Below are positions 26,014-34,853 of a DNA stretch of 64,000 nt, piece after piece. A program made the position numbers and the translations under genes. The first letter of the stretch is position 1. Each line of letters opens with the position of its first letter. Source of the stretch: Microvirga subterranea (lineage in GTDB: Bacteria > Pseudomonadota > Alphaproteobacteria > Rhizobiales > Beijerinckiaceae); NCBI RefSeq assembly GCF_003350535.1, contig NZ_QQBB01000006.1, positions 124,001 through 188,000 on the forward strand, written 5' to 3'. The notes beneath the pieces were generated by a model. That model did not search any database and had not been told where the DNA came from. It saw only the letters and a program-made list of their open reading frames with translations.

Positions 26014-26320
26014 GACAGTTTTCCGTGTTGGGACTCAGGAGCACGAGGCTTCGGGCGCCTATCTCCCGATATGTAAGAAGCATTCGGACCGAAATGCAAC
26101 GTAGTAGCGTTATATATCTATACTTATGCTTGATGATGTATGAACGTTTACCATTCCTAAAGATTTGCCGTTGCGGCACGATTGACGGAGAGGCCGGCGT
26201 CATGTGCAGATTGCGACCGGAAGGTCCGACTTCCAGCCACACGCAAGAGACAACTTGAGCCCTGTCGTTTCGGCAGGGCTCCTTCGTTTCGGCCGGTATC
26301 GCGGCCGAAACGAAGGAGCC
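26014..26320. other. Intergenic region between porin and Nudix genes
   Basis: The left half (26014-26160) is AT-rich and should contain the porin promoter. The right end (26257-26320) is filled by two overlapping hairpins that touch the stop codon of the Nudix gene. No gene is supported here. Confidence 0.5.
26257..26320. repeat. Two overlapping, mutually exclusive hairpins
   Basis: Hairpin one pairs GAGCCCTG (26257-26264) with CAGGGCTC (26274-26281). Hairpin two is a perfect 19-bp stem, GGCTCCTTCGTTTCGGCCG (26277-26295) with its complement at 26302-26320 and a 6-base loop. They share 26277-26281, so only one can form fully. Both loops or stems contain CGTTTCGGC. On the minus strand the big hairpin follows the Nudix stop directly, so it may end that transcript, but no T-run follows either stem. 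Confidence 0.75.
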
Positions 26321-26770
26321 TCAGCTGTCCCTGACCTGAAGCGCAAGGCGCTGCGCATTCCTCGCTATGACGTCCACATCGACGCTCATGGGGAGGCGGC
26401 CCGGGTCGAGCTCATCGATGGAGAACCAGCGCGCCTCGAGGGCATCGTCGCCGGACACGGGCTCGCCGGAGAGCCACCGGCAATGCACCGCGATCAGGAT
26501 GTAGTGGTGTCGCAGGACGCCCTCGTCCGACCTGTCGAGAATGTCGAGGGTGGTGATGACGTCGAGCGCCTCGCCTTGAATCGACGTCTCTTCGGCAAGC
26601 TCGCGCAGGACGGCTTCCGTCACGGTCTCCCCGCGCTCGATCCGGCCTCCGGGAAAGCCCCACAGGCCGGCATCGGGCGGATTGGCGCGCCGGACGAGCA
26701 GCGTCCGGCCCTCGCGCACGACCACAGCGATGACGGCAGGAACGGGAATGGAAAAGGCTTGGCCAGTCAT
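26321..26770 (-). CDS. Nudix hydrolase (MutT/ADP-ribose pyrophosphatase type)
   Basis: The 149-residue protein has one Nudix domain with LWGFPGGRIERGE, then a REXXEE core in LRELAEETSI. The residue after the EE pair that is normally Gly is Ser here (EETS). Nudix enzymes cleave nucleoside diphosphates linked to another group; the substrate is not obvious. I chose the ATG at 26770, with AAGG seven bases before it; a TTG lies two codons upstream. It precedes nothing else on its strand except the hairpins. Confidence 0.88.
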   Translation of the reverse strand: MTGQAFSIPVPAVIAVVVREGRTLLVRRANPPDAGLWGFPGGRIERGETVTEAVLRELAEETSIQGEALDVITTLDILDRSDEGVLRHHYILIAVHCRWLSGEPVSGDDALEARWFSIDELDPGRLPMSVDVDVIARNAQRLALQVRDS

Positions 26771-26812
26771 GGCCAAGCCTTATCGCAAGAAGCCGGTTTT
26801 CGACAGGCGCGA

Positions 26813-27301
26813 TCAGCGGTCCTGACGGTGCAGGGCCGTTTGGAACGGCTCGAAGCTCTTGTGGAACCAGGACGCCGTCGTCGTGGCAATGTCGGTCCAT
26901 TGGGCCGAAGCCGTCTCGTAGGCCTTCCGGGCTCCGTTCGTCTGAACCCGGATCGCTTCGGAGAGGTGAGGGGCCTTGAGGGAGCTTTCCCACACCTCGA
27001 TGGCTGCATCGCTCTGGGCCTGCAGCGCCTCGATGATCTTGTCGTGGACTTCGAGAGCGCCGCGGGCCGTGGCGTTCACGGCCTCGCTCATCACCTTGCG
27101 GAGTGCGTCGGTGCGCACCCGCTGCAGCGCCTGCGGAGCCTCGGCCGCCGGAGCCTCCGGCTGGAGGACCGGCTGCGGAGCGAACTCCGTCATCGCCAGC
27201 TGCTCGGTCGCGGTTTCGGTCTTGGCTGCCGGAGCGGATTTCCGCGCGCCCTTGGCGCTCGCCCCGGTTACTCGTGCACGCGCCTTCTTAGCTTCGGCCA
27301 T
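26813..27301 (-). CDS. Phasin family protein (long type)
   Basis: The 162-residue protein has a basic Lys/Ala-rich N-terminus (MAEAKKARARVTGASAKGAR), a Pro/Ala/Glu linker and an alpha-helical phasin domain (about 65-155) with VMSEAVNATARGALEVHDKI and FHKSFEPFQTAL. Phasins coat polyhydroxyalkanoate granules. The basic start resembles phasins that can also touch DNA. A strong AAGGAGG site precedes the ATG. It lies 33 bases after the other phasin on the same strand, so they are likely co-transcribed. Confidence 0.82.
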   Translation of the reverse strand: MAEAKKARARVTGASAKGARKSAPAAKTETATEQLAMTEFAPQPVLQPEAPAAEAPQALQRVRTDALRKVMSEAVNATARGALEVHDKIIEALQAQSDAAIEVWESSLKAPHLSEAIRVQTNGARKAYETASAQWTDIATTTASWFHKSFEPFQTALHRQDR

Positions 27302-27334
27302 GCCGGGCCTCCTTAGGAAGGTTTCGGATCGGGC

Positions 27335-27715
27335 TTACTTCTTCGAGCCGGGCTGCTTCATGGCGGACTGCGCCAGGGAGCCGAGCTCCTTCATCTGGGC
27401 CTGCATGGCCTCGAACTGGGAGCGCACGTATTCGGCCTGGTACTGCATGGCCTCCTGCACGTCCTTCGCGCGCACCATCTTCTGGGCGAGGTCGAAAGCC
27501 GCCGCGATGTTCTGCTCCGCATAGGTGAAGGTCTTGCGAGTGGCATCCTTGGCGCTGCTCTGGACCGTGTTTGCCGAGCCTTCAAGAGTGTCCACCGTCT
27601 TCTGGGCAGCGCCCATGAAACCGTCGATCGCCTTGCGGGCCTGCTCGACGCTCTTCTCCGCGAAATCGCGCATTTCGGCCGGAATCTCGTAGCTCGGGGT
27701 CTGATTCGTCGCCAT
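27335..27715 (-). CDS. Phasin (short type)
   Basis: The 126-residue protein matches the short rhizobial phasins: YEIPAEMRDFAEKSVEQARK at the start, FMGAAQKTVDTLEGSA, and KMVRAKDVQEAMQYQAEYVR in the second helix. It should bind the surface of polyhydroxyalkanoate granules. An AGGAGTGATCA site precedes the ATG. It is the first gene of the phasin pair, with a palindrome 25-53 bases upstream. Confidence 0.9.
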   Translation of the reverse strand: MATNQTPSYEIPAEMRDFAEKSVEQARKAIDGFMGAAQKTVDTLEGSANTVQSSAKDATRKTFTYAEQNIAAAFDLAQKMVRAKDVQEAMQYQAEYVRSQFEAMQAQMKELGSLAQSAMKQPGSKK

Positions 27716-27739
27716 TGATCACTCCTGTTTGGATCCTTG

Positions 27740-27768
27740 TGCAGTGCAATATCACATTGTGCACTGCA
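27740..27768 (-). promoter_or_regulatory. TGCAGTGCA inverted repeat upstream of the phasins
   Basis: The arms TGCAGTGCA (27740-27748) and TGCACTGCA (27760-27768) are a perfect 9-bp inverted repeat with an 11-base spacer, 25 bases before the phasin start. TGC-rich repeats are bound by PhaR, the regulator of phasin genes. A TGATAT on the minus strand inside the spacer could be the -10, so the operator may overlap the promoter. Binding by PhaR is inferred. Confidence 0.55.
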
Positions 27769-27921
27769 AAATCAACTCAACGCGTAGCGATGTGGTGCCT
27801 ACCAATTAAGGTTACCACGAAGTAAAACCGTTTAGGAGTTCCGCCGATCCCATCTCCTTGGAGATATTGGTCTAGAACCCTGGTAGAGGAACTCCTGAGA
27901 CATTTGAGGTCAACACCGTTC

Positions 27922-30615
27922 ATGACGGATGCTCAAAACCCCTTCGAGGCGCTGGTCGCACGGCTCGCCCAGGACCCGGCTCTGGCCCGGGCATCCGAGG
28001 CCGGCGCGGGCGTGCTCGTCTGGGATTCGGCAGCCGAGCGGGTGCTCTGGGCGTCTCCGGCCGCTCGAGGTCTGCGATGGGCGATCGCCGACGGGACGGG
28101 GCGGGTCGCTCCCGGTTTTCGGGCGGGCCCACGCCTGAAGGAGCTGGCCGGCGGGGATGCTCCTCGGGAGGGCGCGCGGAAGGAACGCCTGCGCCTCGAT
28201 CCGGCCAAGCCCTGGCTCCCGGTCCTCTGTGTCTGTCGCATCGCTGACGTGACCCCGGGCGATCCCGTCCTCGTAACGCTCCTTCTCGGGCCGATCCCCA
28301 AGGGCGTCCGAGCCGCGCCGACCGTAGGCACTCCTCCGGACAGTCCTGAGGCCGCTCCGGCAGCGGCCCCTGGGCCGAAGGCGAGCGGCACCGTCCGCTT
28401 CCTGTGGCAGACCGATCCGCAGACCCGCTTCACGCATGTGTCGCCGCAACTGGAGGCGGCCGTCGGGCCGATGTCGGCCGACATTCTGGGGCGGACCTGG
28501 GATGAGATTTGCCGGTCGGTGGTCGAGGATCCGGACAGGATCGTCGCTTCCCTATTCGCGCGCCGGGAGACCTGGAGCGCCAGGACGGTTTTCTGGAGCC
28601 TCGACAATTCAGCCGGCCGGGTGCCGGTCGACTGGGCCGGCATGCCGGTCTTCGGCGAGGGACGGGAAATACTGGGGTTCAGGGGATTCGGGCTCCTGCG
28701 CATGGACGCATTGGTGGAGCGCGGCGCGGACGACGCTCCCGCCGACGACTTCGCCTTCGAGGAGACGCTCGAAGAACCGACCGGTCTGGAGGCCGCGCCG
28801 TCCGACGAACCGTTGCCGGCATCCGATGACGCCCTGTCACAGTCCGAGGAGGAGACCTGGTTCTCCCATCTTCGCGACCGGGTCGCAGAGGCGCTGACGG
28901 GCGGAAAGCCTGAAGACACGGAGCCTGCCGCCCCGATGGCGGAAGCCGCCGATGCGCCAGCCCCGCGCGAGCCCGACCTCGCCCAATCCGGCCTCTCGCA
29001 TGCCGAACGCAACGCGTTCCGGGAGATCGCCCGCGCCCTTGGCGCACGGTTCGGGGAGGAGACGCCATCGGCCAAGGAGACGCCGGAGCCGGCCGCACTT
29101 GCCAAGGACATGCCTCCGGCCGGGCCAGCCGCGGCGGTCCAGGAGCCCGATCCGATCCTCGACCGGCTGCCCATCGGCATCCTCGTGCATGGGCAGGACC
29201 GGATCCTGTTCGGCAACCGTTTCCTGCTCGAGCTGACGGGTTTCGATGGGATCGATCAGATTGCGGCGGCGGGCGGGCTTTCGCGCCTGTTCCCGGACAA
29301 TCCCGATCTCCTGGACCTCGAGGAGCCCGAGGCGCCGCTCGTGCTCAAGCGGCGGGACGGGGAAGCCGTTCCGGTCGCCCTGCGCCTGACGAGCGCGGAG
29401 TGGCGTGACGAGCCCGCCGACCTGATGGTGATCCGCAAGGCTCCCGATGCGGACGCCCTCCGGCGCCTGCGCGAGGCCGAGCTCGACCTGCGCCAGCGCG
29501 AGGGCCGCATGCGCGAGCTCGAGGCGATCCTCGACACGGCGACGGACGGCGTGATCGTGCTCGACGAGACCGGCCGCATCATCTCCCTCAACCGCTCCGC
29601 GGAGGCGCTGTTCGGCTACGATCAGGGCGAGGTCGTCGGCGATGCGATCACGGTGCTGCTGGCGCCCGAAAGCCATATCGTCGCCCTCGACTATCTCGAG
29701 GGCCTGCGTTCGCCGGGGGTCGCGAGCCTCCTCAACGATGGCCGAGAGGTCATGGGGCGCGTGCGCCAGGGCGGCACGATCCCGCTCTTCATGACCATGG
29801 GCCATGTGAACGACGGCCCCGGCCGCAAGTTCTGCGCGGTCCTGCGCGACATCACGGCCTTCAAGAAGGCGGAGGGCGAACTCCTTGGCGCCAAGCGCGC
29901 GGCCGAGCAGGCGAGCGCCCAGAAATCCGACCTTCTGGCCAAGATCAGCCATGAGATCCGCACGCCCCTCAATGCGATCATCGGCTTTGCCGAGGTCATG
30001 CTGGAGGAGCGTTTCGGGCCGATCGGGAACGAGCGCTACAAGGAATACCTCAAGGACGTGCACGCCTCCGGCGCGCATGTGATCAGCCTCGTGAACGATC
30101 TCCTCGACCTCGCCAAGGTCGAGGCGGGACGGCTGGAGCTCTCCTTCACGAGCGTCAACCTCAACGATCTCGTGTCTGCCTGCTTCACGCTGCTCCAGCC
30201 GCAGGCCTCCCGCGACCGCATCGTCATGCGCACCAGCTTCGCCACGAAGCTGCCGCCGGTGGTGGCCGACGAGCGCTCCGTGCGGCAGATCGTGCTGAAC
30301 CTCGTGTCCAACGCCATCAAGTTCACGGACGCGGGCGGCCAGGTGATCGTCTCGACGGCCCTGACCGACCGGGGCGAGGTCGCCTTCCGGGTCCGGGACA
30401 CGGGCATCGGCATGACGGAAGCCGAGGTCGAGGCGGCTCTCGAGCCGTTCCGCCAGCTCGCCACATCGCGCAGGCGCGGCGGCACGGGACTGGGGCTTCC
30501 GCTCACCAAGGCCCTGGTCGAGGCGAACCGGGGCGCGCTGCAGATCACGAGCCACCCGAGCGAGGGCACTCTCGTCGAGGTCATCTTCCCGCCCACGCGG
30601 GTTCTGGCGGAGTGA
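27922..30615 (+). CDS. PAS-domain sensor histidine kinase, PdhS/PleC-like
   Basis: The 897-residue kinase has a long Ala/Pro/acid-rich N-terminal part with PAS-like segments, a clear PAS domain (about residues 530-650, ILDTATDGVIVLDETGRI), the HisKA H-box KISHEIRTPLNAIIGF with His677, and the ATPase boxes NLVSNAIKFT, RDTGIGM and GGTGLGLPL. The segment MLEERFGPIGNERYKEYLKD is typical of the PleC/DivJ/PdhS family that controls DivK in the cell-division network. No membrane segment is seen, as in cytosolic PdhS. The ATG at 27922 is preferred over a TTG six codons upstream. The stop overlaps the next start. Confidence 0.88.
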   Translation: MTDAQNPFEALVARLAQDPALARASEAGAGVLVWDSAAERVLWASPAARGLRWAIADGTGRVAPGFRAGPRLKELAGGDAPREGARKERLRLDPAKPWLPVLCVCRIADVTPGDPVLVTLLLGPIPKGVRAAPTVGTPPDSPEAAPAAAPGPKASGTVRFLWQTDPQTRFTHVSPQLEAAVGPMSADILGRTWDEICRSVVEDPDRIVASLFARRETWSARTVFWSLDNSAGRVPVDWAGMPVFGEGREILGFRGFGLLRMDALVERGADDAPADDFAFEETLEEPTGLEAAPSDEPLPASDDALSQSEEETWFSHLRDRVAEALTGGKPEDTEPAAPMAEAADAPAPREPDLAQSGLSHAERNAFREIARALGARFGEETPSAKETPEPAALAKDMPPAGPAAAVQEPDPILDRLPIGILVHGQDRILFGNRFLLELTGFDGIDQIAAAGGLSRLFPDNPDLLDLEEPEAPLVLKRRDGEAVPVALRLTSAEWRDEPADLMVIRKAPDADALRRLREAELDLRQREGRMRELEAILDTATDGVIVLDETGRIISLNRSAEALFGYDQGEVVGDAITVLLAPESHIVALDYLEGLRSPGVASLLNDGREVMGRVRQGGTIPLFMTMGHVNDGPGRKFCAVLRDITAFKKAEGELLGAKRAAEQASAQKSDLLAKISHEIRTPLNAIIGFAEVMLEERFGPIGNERYKEYLKDVHASGAHVISLVNDLLDLAKVEAGRLELSFTSVNLNDLVSACFTLLQPQASRDRIVMRTSFATKLPPVVADERSVRQIVLNLVSNAIKFTDAGGQVIVSTALTDRGEVAFRVRDTGIGMTEAEVEAALEPFRQLATSRRRGGTGLGLPLTKALVEANRGALQITSHPSEGTLVEVIFPPTRVLAE

Positions 30616-31064
30616 TGGCCGAGGTCGGCCTGCGCCGCGCGACCTTCGCCGACATGGAGGCCGTGGCGCGGCTGAACCGGCACGTCCGCAAGACCTGCTT
30701 TCCCTACTTGCCGGACCTTCACACGCCCGAAGAGGATCTGGCCTTCTTCCGCAACGAGGTCTTCCCCGCGAGCGAGATCTGGCTGGCGGAGGGCGGGGGC
30801 TCGCTGATCGGTTTCGCGGCCGTGAGCGAGGGCTGGCTCGACCATCTCTATGTCGATCCCGCCTGGCACGGCCGCGGCGTCGGCTCCATGCTGCTCCGGG
30901 CCGCCAAGGAGGGCAATGCCTGCCTCGATCTCTGGACCTTCCAGCGCAACGTGCAGGCGCGCCGCTTCTATGAGCATCGCGGCTTCCGGCTGGTCGAGAT
31001 GACCGACGGCTCCGAGAACGAGGAGCAGACCCCCGACGCGCACTATCGGTGGCTCGGCGATTGA
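30615..31064 (+). CDS. GNAT family N-acetyltransferase
   Basis: The 149-residue protein has the GNAT fold: the start LRRATFADMEAVARLNRHV, the strand LIGFAAVSEGWLDHLYVDP, the acetyl-CoA loop HGRGVGSMLLRAAKE and the final NVQARRFYEHRGFRLVE. The substrate is unknown. Its ATG shares one base with the kinase stop (TGATG), so translation is coupled. The end TPDAHYRWLGD is usual for the family. Confidence 0.88.
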   Translation: MAEVGLRRATFADMEAVARLNRHVRKTCFPYLPDLHTPEEDLAFFRNEVFPASEIWLAEGGGSLIGFAAVSEGWLDHLYVDPAWHGRGVGSMLLRAAKEGNACLDLWTFQRNVQARRFYEHRGFRLVEMTDGSENEEQTPDAHYRWLGD

Positions 31065-31127
31065 TCCCTGCCGGAGAGGCGTTAGGTTGCTTCGATCGCT
31101 CCTGCCCTCACGAGACGAAGGATCGTC

Positions 31128-33857
31128 ATGTCCACCTATCGCCTCGATAAGCTCTTCGCCCCGCGTGCCATCGCGGTCGTCGGCGCGAGCCCGCGTCCCG
31201 GCTCCCTGGGATTGACCTTTCTGCGCAACCTCATGGAGGGGCGCTTCGCGGGCGCGCTCCATCCGGTCAACCCGCACCACCGGGAGATCGAGGGCAAGAC
31301 CTGCTACCGGTCGCTGAGGGACCTGCCAGAGACACCGGACCTCGTCGTCGTTGCCGTGCCGCCCCGCAATGTGCTCGACGTGATCGAGGAGGCGGGCCAG
31401 GCGGGGGTTCCGGCCGCCATCATCGCGACGGCCGGCCTGGGCTACGGGCCGGGATCCCTGTCGGATCAGGTGAGGATCGCCGCCCGGCAATACGGCCTGC
31501 GGGTGGTCGGGCCCAACTGCATCGGCGTGATGGCGCCGCGCGCGCGTATGAACGCGAGCTTCGCGGCCCGGGGCGTGCAGCCGGGCGACCTTGCGCTCGT
31601 TTCCCAGTCCGGCGCAGTGGCGGCGGGCCTCGTGGAATGGGCGGCGCAGCGCCAGGTCGGCTTCTCGGCCATCGTGTCCCTCGGCGATAAGATCGACGTG
31701 GATTTCAGCGACTGCCTCGACTTCTTCTCGGCCGACAGCGGGACGCGGGCCATCCTTCTCTACATCGAGTCCATCGACAACGCGCAGAAGTTCATGTCCG
31801 CGGCCCGTGCCGCCGCGCGCACGAAACCCGTCGTGGTGATCAAGTCGGGACGCCATGCCCAGGGAGCCAAGGCGGCCGCCACCCATACGGGGGCCCTGGC
31901 CGGATCGGACGCGGTCTACGATGCCGCCTTCCGGCGCGCGGGTCTGCTGCGCGTCCTCGACCTCGACCAGCTCTTCGCCGCCGCCGAAACCTTAAGCCGG
32001 CAGAAGCCGTTCCCGGGCAACCGTCTCGCCATCCTCACCAATGGCGGCGGCGTCGGCGTCCTGGCGGTCGATCGCCTCATCGATCTCGGCGGAACGCTGG
32101 CGACGATCTCCGACGCGACCATCGAGCGCCTGAATGTGGTTCTGCCGGCCACCTGGTCGAAGGCCAATCCCGTCGACATCGTCGGCGATGCCGATCCGGC
32201 CCGCTACACCGCAGCCCTGGAGGCGCTGCTCGCCGATCCGGACAACGATGCCGTCCTCATCCTCAACGTGCCGACCGCCGTCACAAGCGCCCCCCAGGCA
32301 GCCCAGGCGGTGGCCGAGGTGGTCAGGAAGGACCGCGCGCGCGGGATGCGCCAGAAGCCGGTCTTCGCCGCCTGGATCGGCGAGGACCCGGAATCCGCTC
32401 GCGCCTTCGAGGAGGTGCGCATTCCGCACTTCTCGACGGAGGCCGACGCGGTGCGCGGCTTTCTCCAGCTCGTGCGCTACCGCGAGGCGCAGAGCGAGCT
32501 GATGGAGACGCCGGACAGCCTCCCGAAGGATTTCGCTCCCGATACGGCAGGCGCCCATCGCATCATCGACGGGGTTCTGGCCCAGAACCGCCGCTGGCTC
32601 GACCCGCTCGAGGTGAATGCGCTTCTGAAAGCCTACGACATCCCGTCCGCTCCGGTCCTTCTGGCCAGGACGCCCGACGAGGCGGCTAAGGCCGCGCAGC
32701 CCTTCCTGGCCGAAGGCGGTACGGTGGCGGTGAAGATCCTGTCGCCGGACATCGTGCACAAATCCGACATCGGCGGCGTGAAGCTCGACCTGACGACCGA
32801 GGAGGCGGTCCGGAAGGCCACCATCGACATCCTGGAACGCGCGGCGCGCCTCAAGCCGCAGGCCTCGATCACCGGCGTCACGGTCCAGCCCATGATCCGG
32901 CGCGCGAAGGCGCGCGAGCTCATCATGGGCATCGCCGACGATCCGTCCTTCGGGCCCGTCGTCCTGTTCGGGCGCGGCGGCACGGCCGTGGAGGTCATCA
33001 ACGACAAGGCGCTCGCCCTGCCGCCCCTCGACCTCAAGCTGGCGGACGACCTCATCCACCGCACCCGTGTGTCCCGCATCCTCAAGGCCTATCGCGACGT
33101 TCCGGCGGCCGACGAGCGGGCGATCGCCCTCGTGCTGGTGAAGCTCGCGCAGCTCGCCGCCGATCTGCCGGAGGTGCGCGAGCTCGACATCAACCCGCTG
33201 CTCGCCGACCACACGGGCGTCATCGCGGTCGATGCGCGGGTGGCCGTGGCGCCGCTGCCGGCGGAAGCCCGCAAGGGCAGGGGGCATCCGCGGTTCGCGG
33301 TTAGGCCCTATCCGAAGGAATGGGAGCGTGTCATCACCCTGCGCAGCGGACGCGAGGCCTTCGTGCGCCCCGTGCGTCCGGAGGACGAGGAGGAATTCCG
33401 CCGCTTCTTCCAGGCGATCACGCCGGAGGATCTGCGCCTGCGCTTCTTCGCGCCCGTGCGCGACTTCAGCCATACGTTCCTGGCGCGCCTGACCCAGCTC
33501 GACTACGCCCGCGCCATCGCGTTCGTGGCCTTCGACCGCGCGACGGGCGAGATGATGGGCGCGGTGCGCGTTCACGCCGACGCCAATCACGAGACGGGCG
33601 AGTACGGCATCCTCCTGCGCTCGGACCTCAAGGGTCTCGGCCTCGGTTGGGAGCTGATGCGGCTGATGATCGAATGGGCGAAGGTGGAGGGCCTGCGGGA
33701 GATCGAAGGTCAGGTCCTGCGGGAGAACACCACCATGCTGGACATGTGCCGTAGCCTCGGCTTCTCGATCCGCACGGATCCGGACGACTTGGACGTGCGC
33801 ATCGTGACGTTGCCGATCGCCTCGATCAGCGAGCCGCGGGATCTCGCCAGCAGCTGA
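31128..33857 (+). CDS. ADP-forming acyl-CoA synthetase/GNAT fusion (Pat-like)
   Basis: The 909-residue protein combines a CoA-binding domain (about 1-130, FAPRAIAVVGASPRPGSLG), succinyl-CoA-ligase-like domains with the conserved THTGALAG His loop, an ATP-grasp part (about 480-700, VAVKILSPDIVHKSDIGGV) and a C-terminal GNAT domain (about 735-895, with LRFFAPVRDFSH and LKGLGLGWELM). This is the layout of the Pat/YfiQ protein lysine acetyltransferases that regulate acetyl-CoA synthetase. Because the THTGA loop is intact, ligase activity is not excluded. It follows the small GNAT gene by 63 bases. Confidence 0.9.
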   Translation: MSTYRLDKLFAPRAIAVVGASPRPGSLGLTFLRNLMEGRFAGALHPVNPHHREIEGKTCYRSLRDLPETPDLVVVAVPPRNVLDVIEEAGQAGVPAAIIATAGLGYGPGSLSDQVRIAARQYGLRVVGPNCIGVMAPRARMNASFAARGVQPGDLALVSQSGAVAAGLVEWAAQRQVGFSAIVSLGDKIDVDFSDCLDFFSADSGTRAILLYIESIDNAQKFMSAARAAARTKPVVVIKSGRHAQGAKAAATHTGALAGSDAVYDAAFRRAGLLRVLDLDQLFAAAETLSRQKPFPGNRLAILTNGGGVGVLAVDRLIDLGGTLATISDATIERLNVVLPATWSKANPVDIVGDADPARYTAALEALLADPDNDAVLILNVPTAVTSAPQAAQAVAEVVRKDRARGMRQKPVFAAWIGEDPESARAFEEVRIPHFSTEADAVRGFLQLVRYREAQSELMETPDSLPKDFAPDTAGAHRIIDGVLAQNRRWLDPLEVNALLKAYDIPSAPVLLARTPDEAAKAAQPFLAEGGTVAVKILSPDIVHKSDIGGVKLDLTTEEAVRKATIDILERAARLKPQASITGVTVQPMIRRAKARELIMGIADDPSFGPVVLFGRGGTAVEVINDKALALPPLDLKLADDLIHRTRVSRILKAYRDVPAADERAIALVLVKLAQLAADLPEVRELDINPLLADHTGVIAVDARVAVAPLPAEARKGRGHPRFAVRPYPKEWERVITLRSGREAFVRPVRPEDEEEFRRFFQAITPEDLRLRFFAPVRDFSHTFLARLTQLDYARAIAFVAFDRATGEMMGAVRVHADANHETGEYGILLRSDLKGLGLGWELMRLMIEWAKVEGLREIEGQVLRENTTMLDMCRSLGFSIRTDPDDLDVRIVTLPIASISEPRDLASS

Positions 33858-33864
33858 CGAACGA

Positions 33865-33887
33865 AAGGCCCGCGCGTGGCGGGCCTT
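33865..33887. terminator. Hairpin between convergent genes
   Basis: AAGGCCCGC and GCGGGCCTT pair over a 5-base loop between the convergent acetyltransferase-fusion gene and bfr. The minus-strand side is followed by TCGTTCGTC and the plus side by GTCC, so the T-run is weak on both sides. Confidence 0.6.
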
Positions 33888-33909
33888 GTCCAATCGACGG
33901 TCGCCAGGT

Positions 33910-34395
33910 TCAGTGGTCGCTCTCGAGCCCGCCCACGTGCTTCTGGGCGTAGAGCTCGACGCCGATCTGCTCGATCAGGGTGAGCTGGGTTTCGAGGAAA
34001 TCGATGTGGCCTTCCTCGTCGGCCATCAGCTCCTCGAACAGGTTCTTGGAGACGCGGTCGCCGACGCTCTCGCAATACTGCGCGGCCTCGCCGTAGAGAT
34101 TGCGCGCGTCATATTCGGCCGCGAGGTCGCATTCGAGGATTTCCTGGATGTTCTGGCCGATCCGCAGCGGGTCGAGGACCTGGAGGTTCGCGAAGCCGTC
34201 CAGGAAGATGATGCGCTCGATGAAGCGATCCGCGTGGTGCATCTCCTCGATGGATTCCTTGCGCCAGGTCTTGGCGAGTTCCTTGTATCCCCAATCGTCC
34301 AGCACACGGTAGTGGAGCCAGTACTGGTTGACCGCCGTCAGCTCACTGCGCAGGCCGCGATTGAGATACTCGATTACCTTCGGGTCGCCCTTCAT
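33910..34395 (-). CDS. bfr: Bacterioferritin
   Basis: Bacterioferritin forms a 24-subunit shell that oxidises Fe2+ and stores iron; each subunit pair binds heme. The 161-residue protein keeps all key residues: ferroxidase ligands Glu18, Glu51, His54, Glu94, Glu127 and His130, and the heme ligand Met52 (EEMHHADR). It lies just downstream of bfd on the same strand (83 bases apart), so iron release and storage are likely co-regulated. Confidence 0.97.
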   Translation of the reverse strand: MKGDPKVIEYLNRGLRSELTAVNQYWLHYRVLDDWGYKELAKTWRKESIEEMHHADRFIERIIFLDGFANLQVLDPLRIGQNIQEILECDLAAEYDARNLYGEAAQYCESVGDRVSKNLFEELMADEEGHIDFLETQLTLIEQIGVELYAQKHVGGLESDH

Positions 34396-34478
34396 CCTAT
34401 CCTCACGTCGAACCGGCGCCGGGGAGCGCCGTACCAGCTATCTAGAGGATTTATGAACTAGGGAGGAAGACCCAATCG

Positions 34479-34736
34479 TCAAAGGGTCGGCTCTGCCGCC
34501 GCCTTCTCCAGGACGGTCGGGCAGCAGCCGCGCTGGCAGGCAGCCACGGGCTCGACGCCGGCATCCGCCAGTGCCTTGTCCATGATCGACCGGATCGTGC
34601 GGACGCAGCGCCCGCAATTCGGGCTGCACCCGAGGCAGCGATAGACCTGGGCAGGCGTGCGCGGACAGTCCGGCCCCGGGGTCAGGCAGGCCTTCACGTC
34701 ACCATCGGAAAAGACGTTGCAGGAGCAGACGATCAT
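34479..34736 (-). CDS. bfd: Bacterioferritin-associated ferredoxin
   Basis: The 85-residue protein has the BFD-like [2Fe-2S] domain: Cys4 and Cys6 in MIVCSCNVFSD and the pair Cys41/Cys44 in PNCGRC. It passes electrons to bacterioferritin to release stored iron. The tail has further Cys (ACQRGCCPTV) beyond the usual domain, as in some alphaproteobacterial forms. An Irr-like motif lies 11 bases before the start. Confidence 0.92.
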   Translation of the reverse strand: MIVCSCNVFSDGDVKACLTPGPDCPRTPAQVYRCLGCSPNCGRCVRTIRSIMDKALADAGVEPVAACQRGCCPTVLEKAAAEPTL

Positions 34737-34747
34737 GGAAGCACTAG

Positions 34748-34764
34748 TTTAGAACTGTTAAAAA
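34748..34764 (-). promoter_or_regulatory. Partial Irr (ICE) box upstream of bfd
   Basis: TTTAGAACTGTTAAAAA matches the Irr consensus TTTAGAA-N3-TTCTAAA at 12 of 14 fixed positions; one half is perfect. It lies 11-28 bases before the bfd start. Irr control of bfr/bfd is known in rhizobia; here it is inferred. Confidence 0.4.
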
Positions 34765-34853
34765 CTACTTGCGATTTCAAAGACTTAGACGATTTTATCG
34801 AGCGGCGCCATAGGCGAGGGGCGCGCCCAGATGCCGCGCTGCGGCAGGATGGG

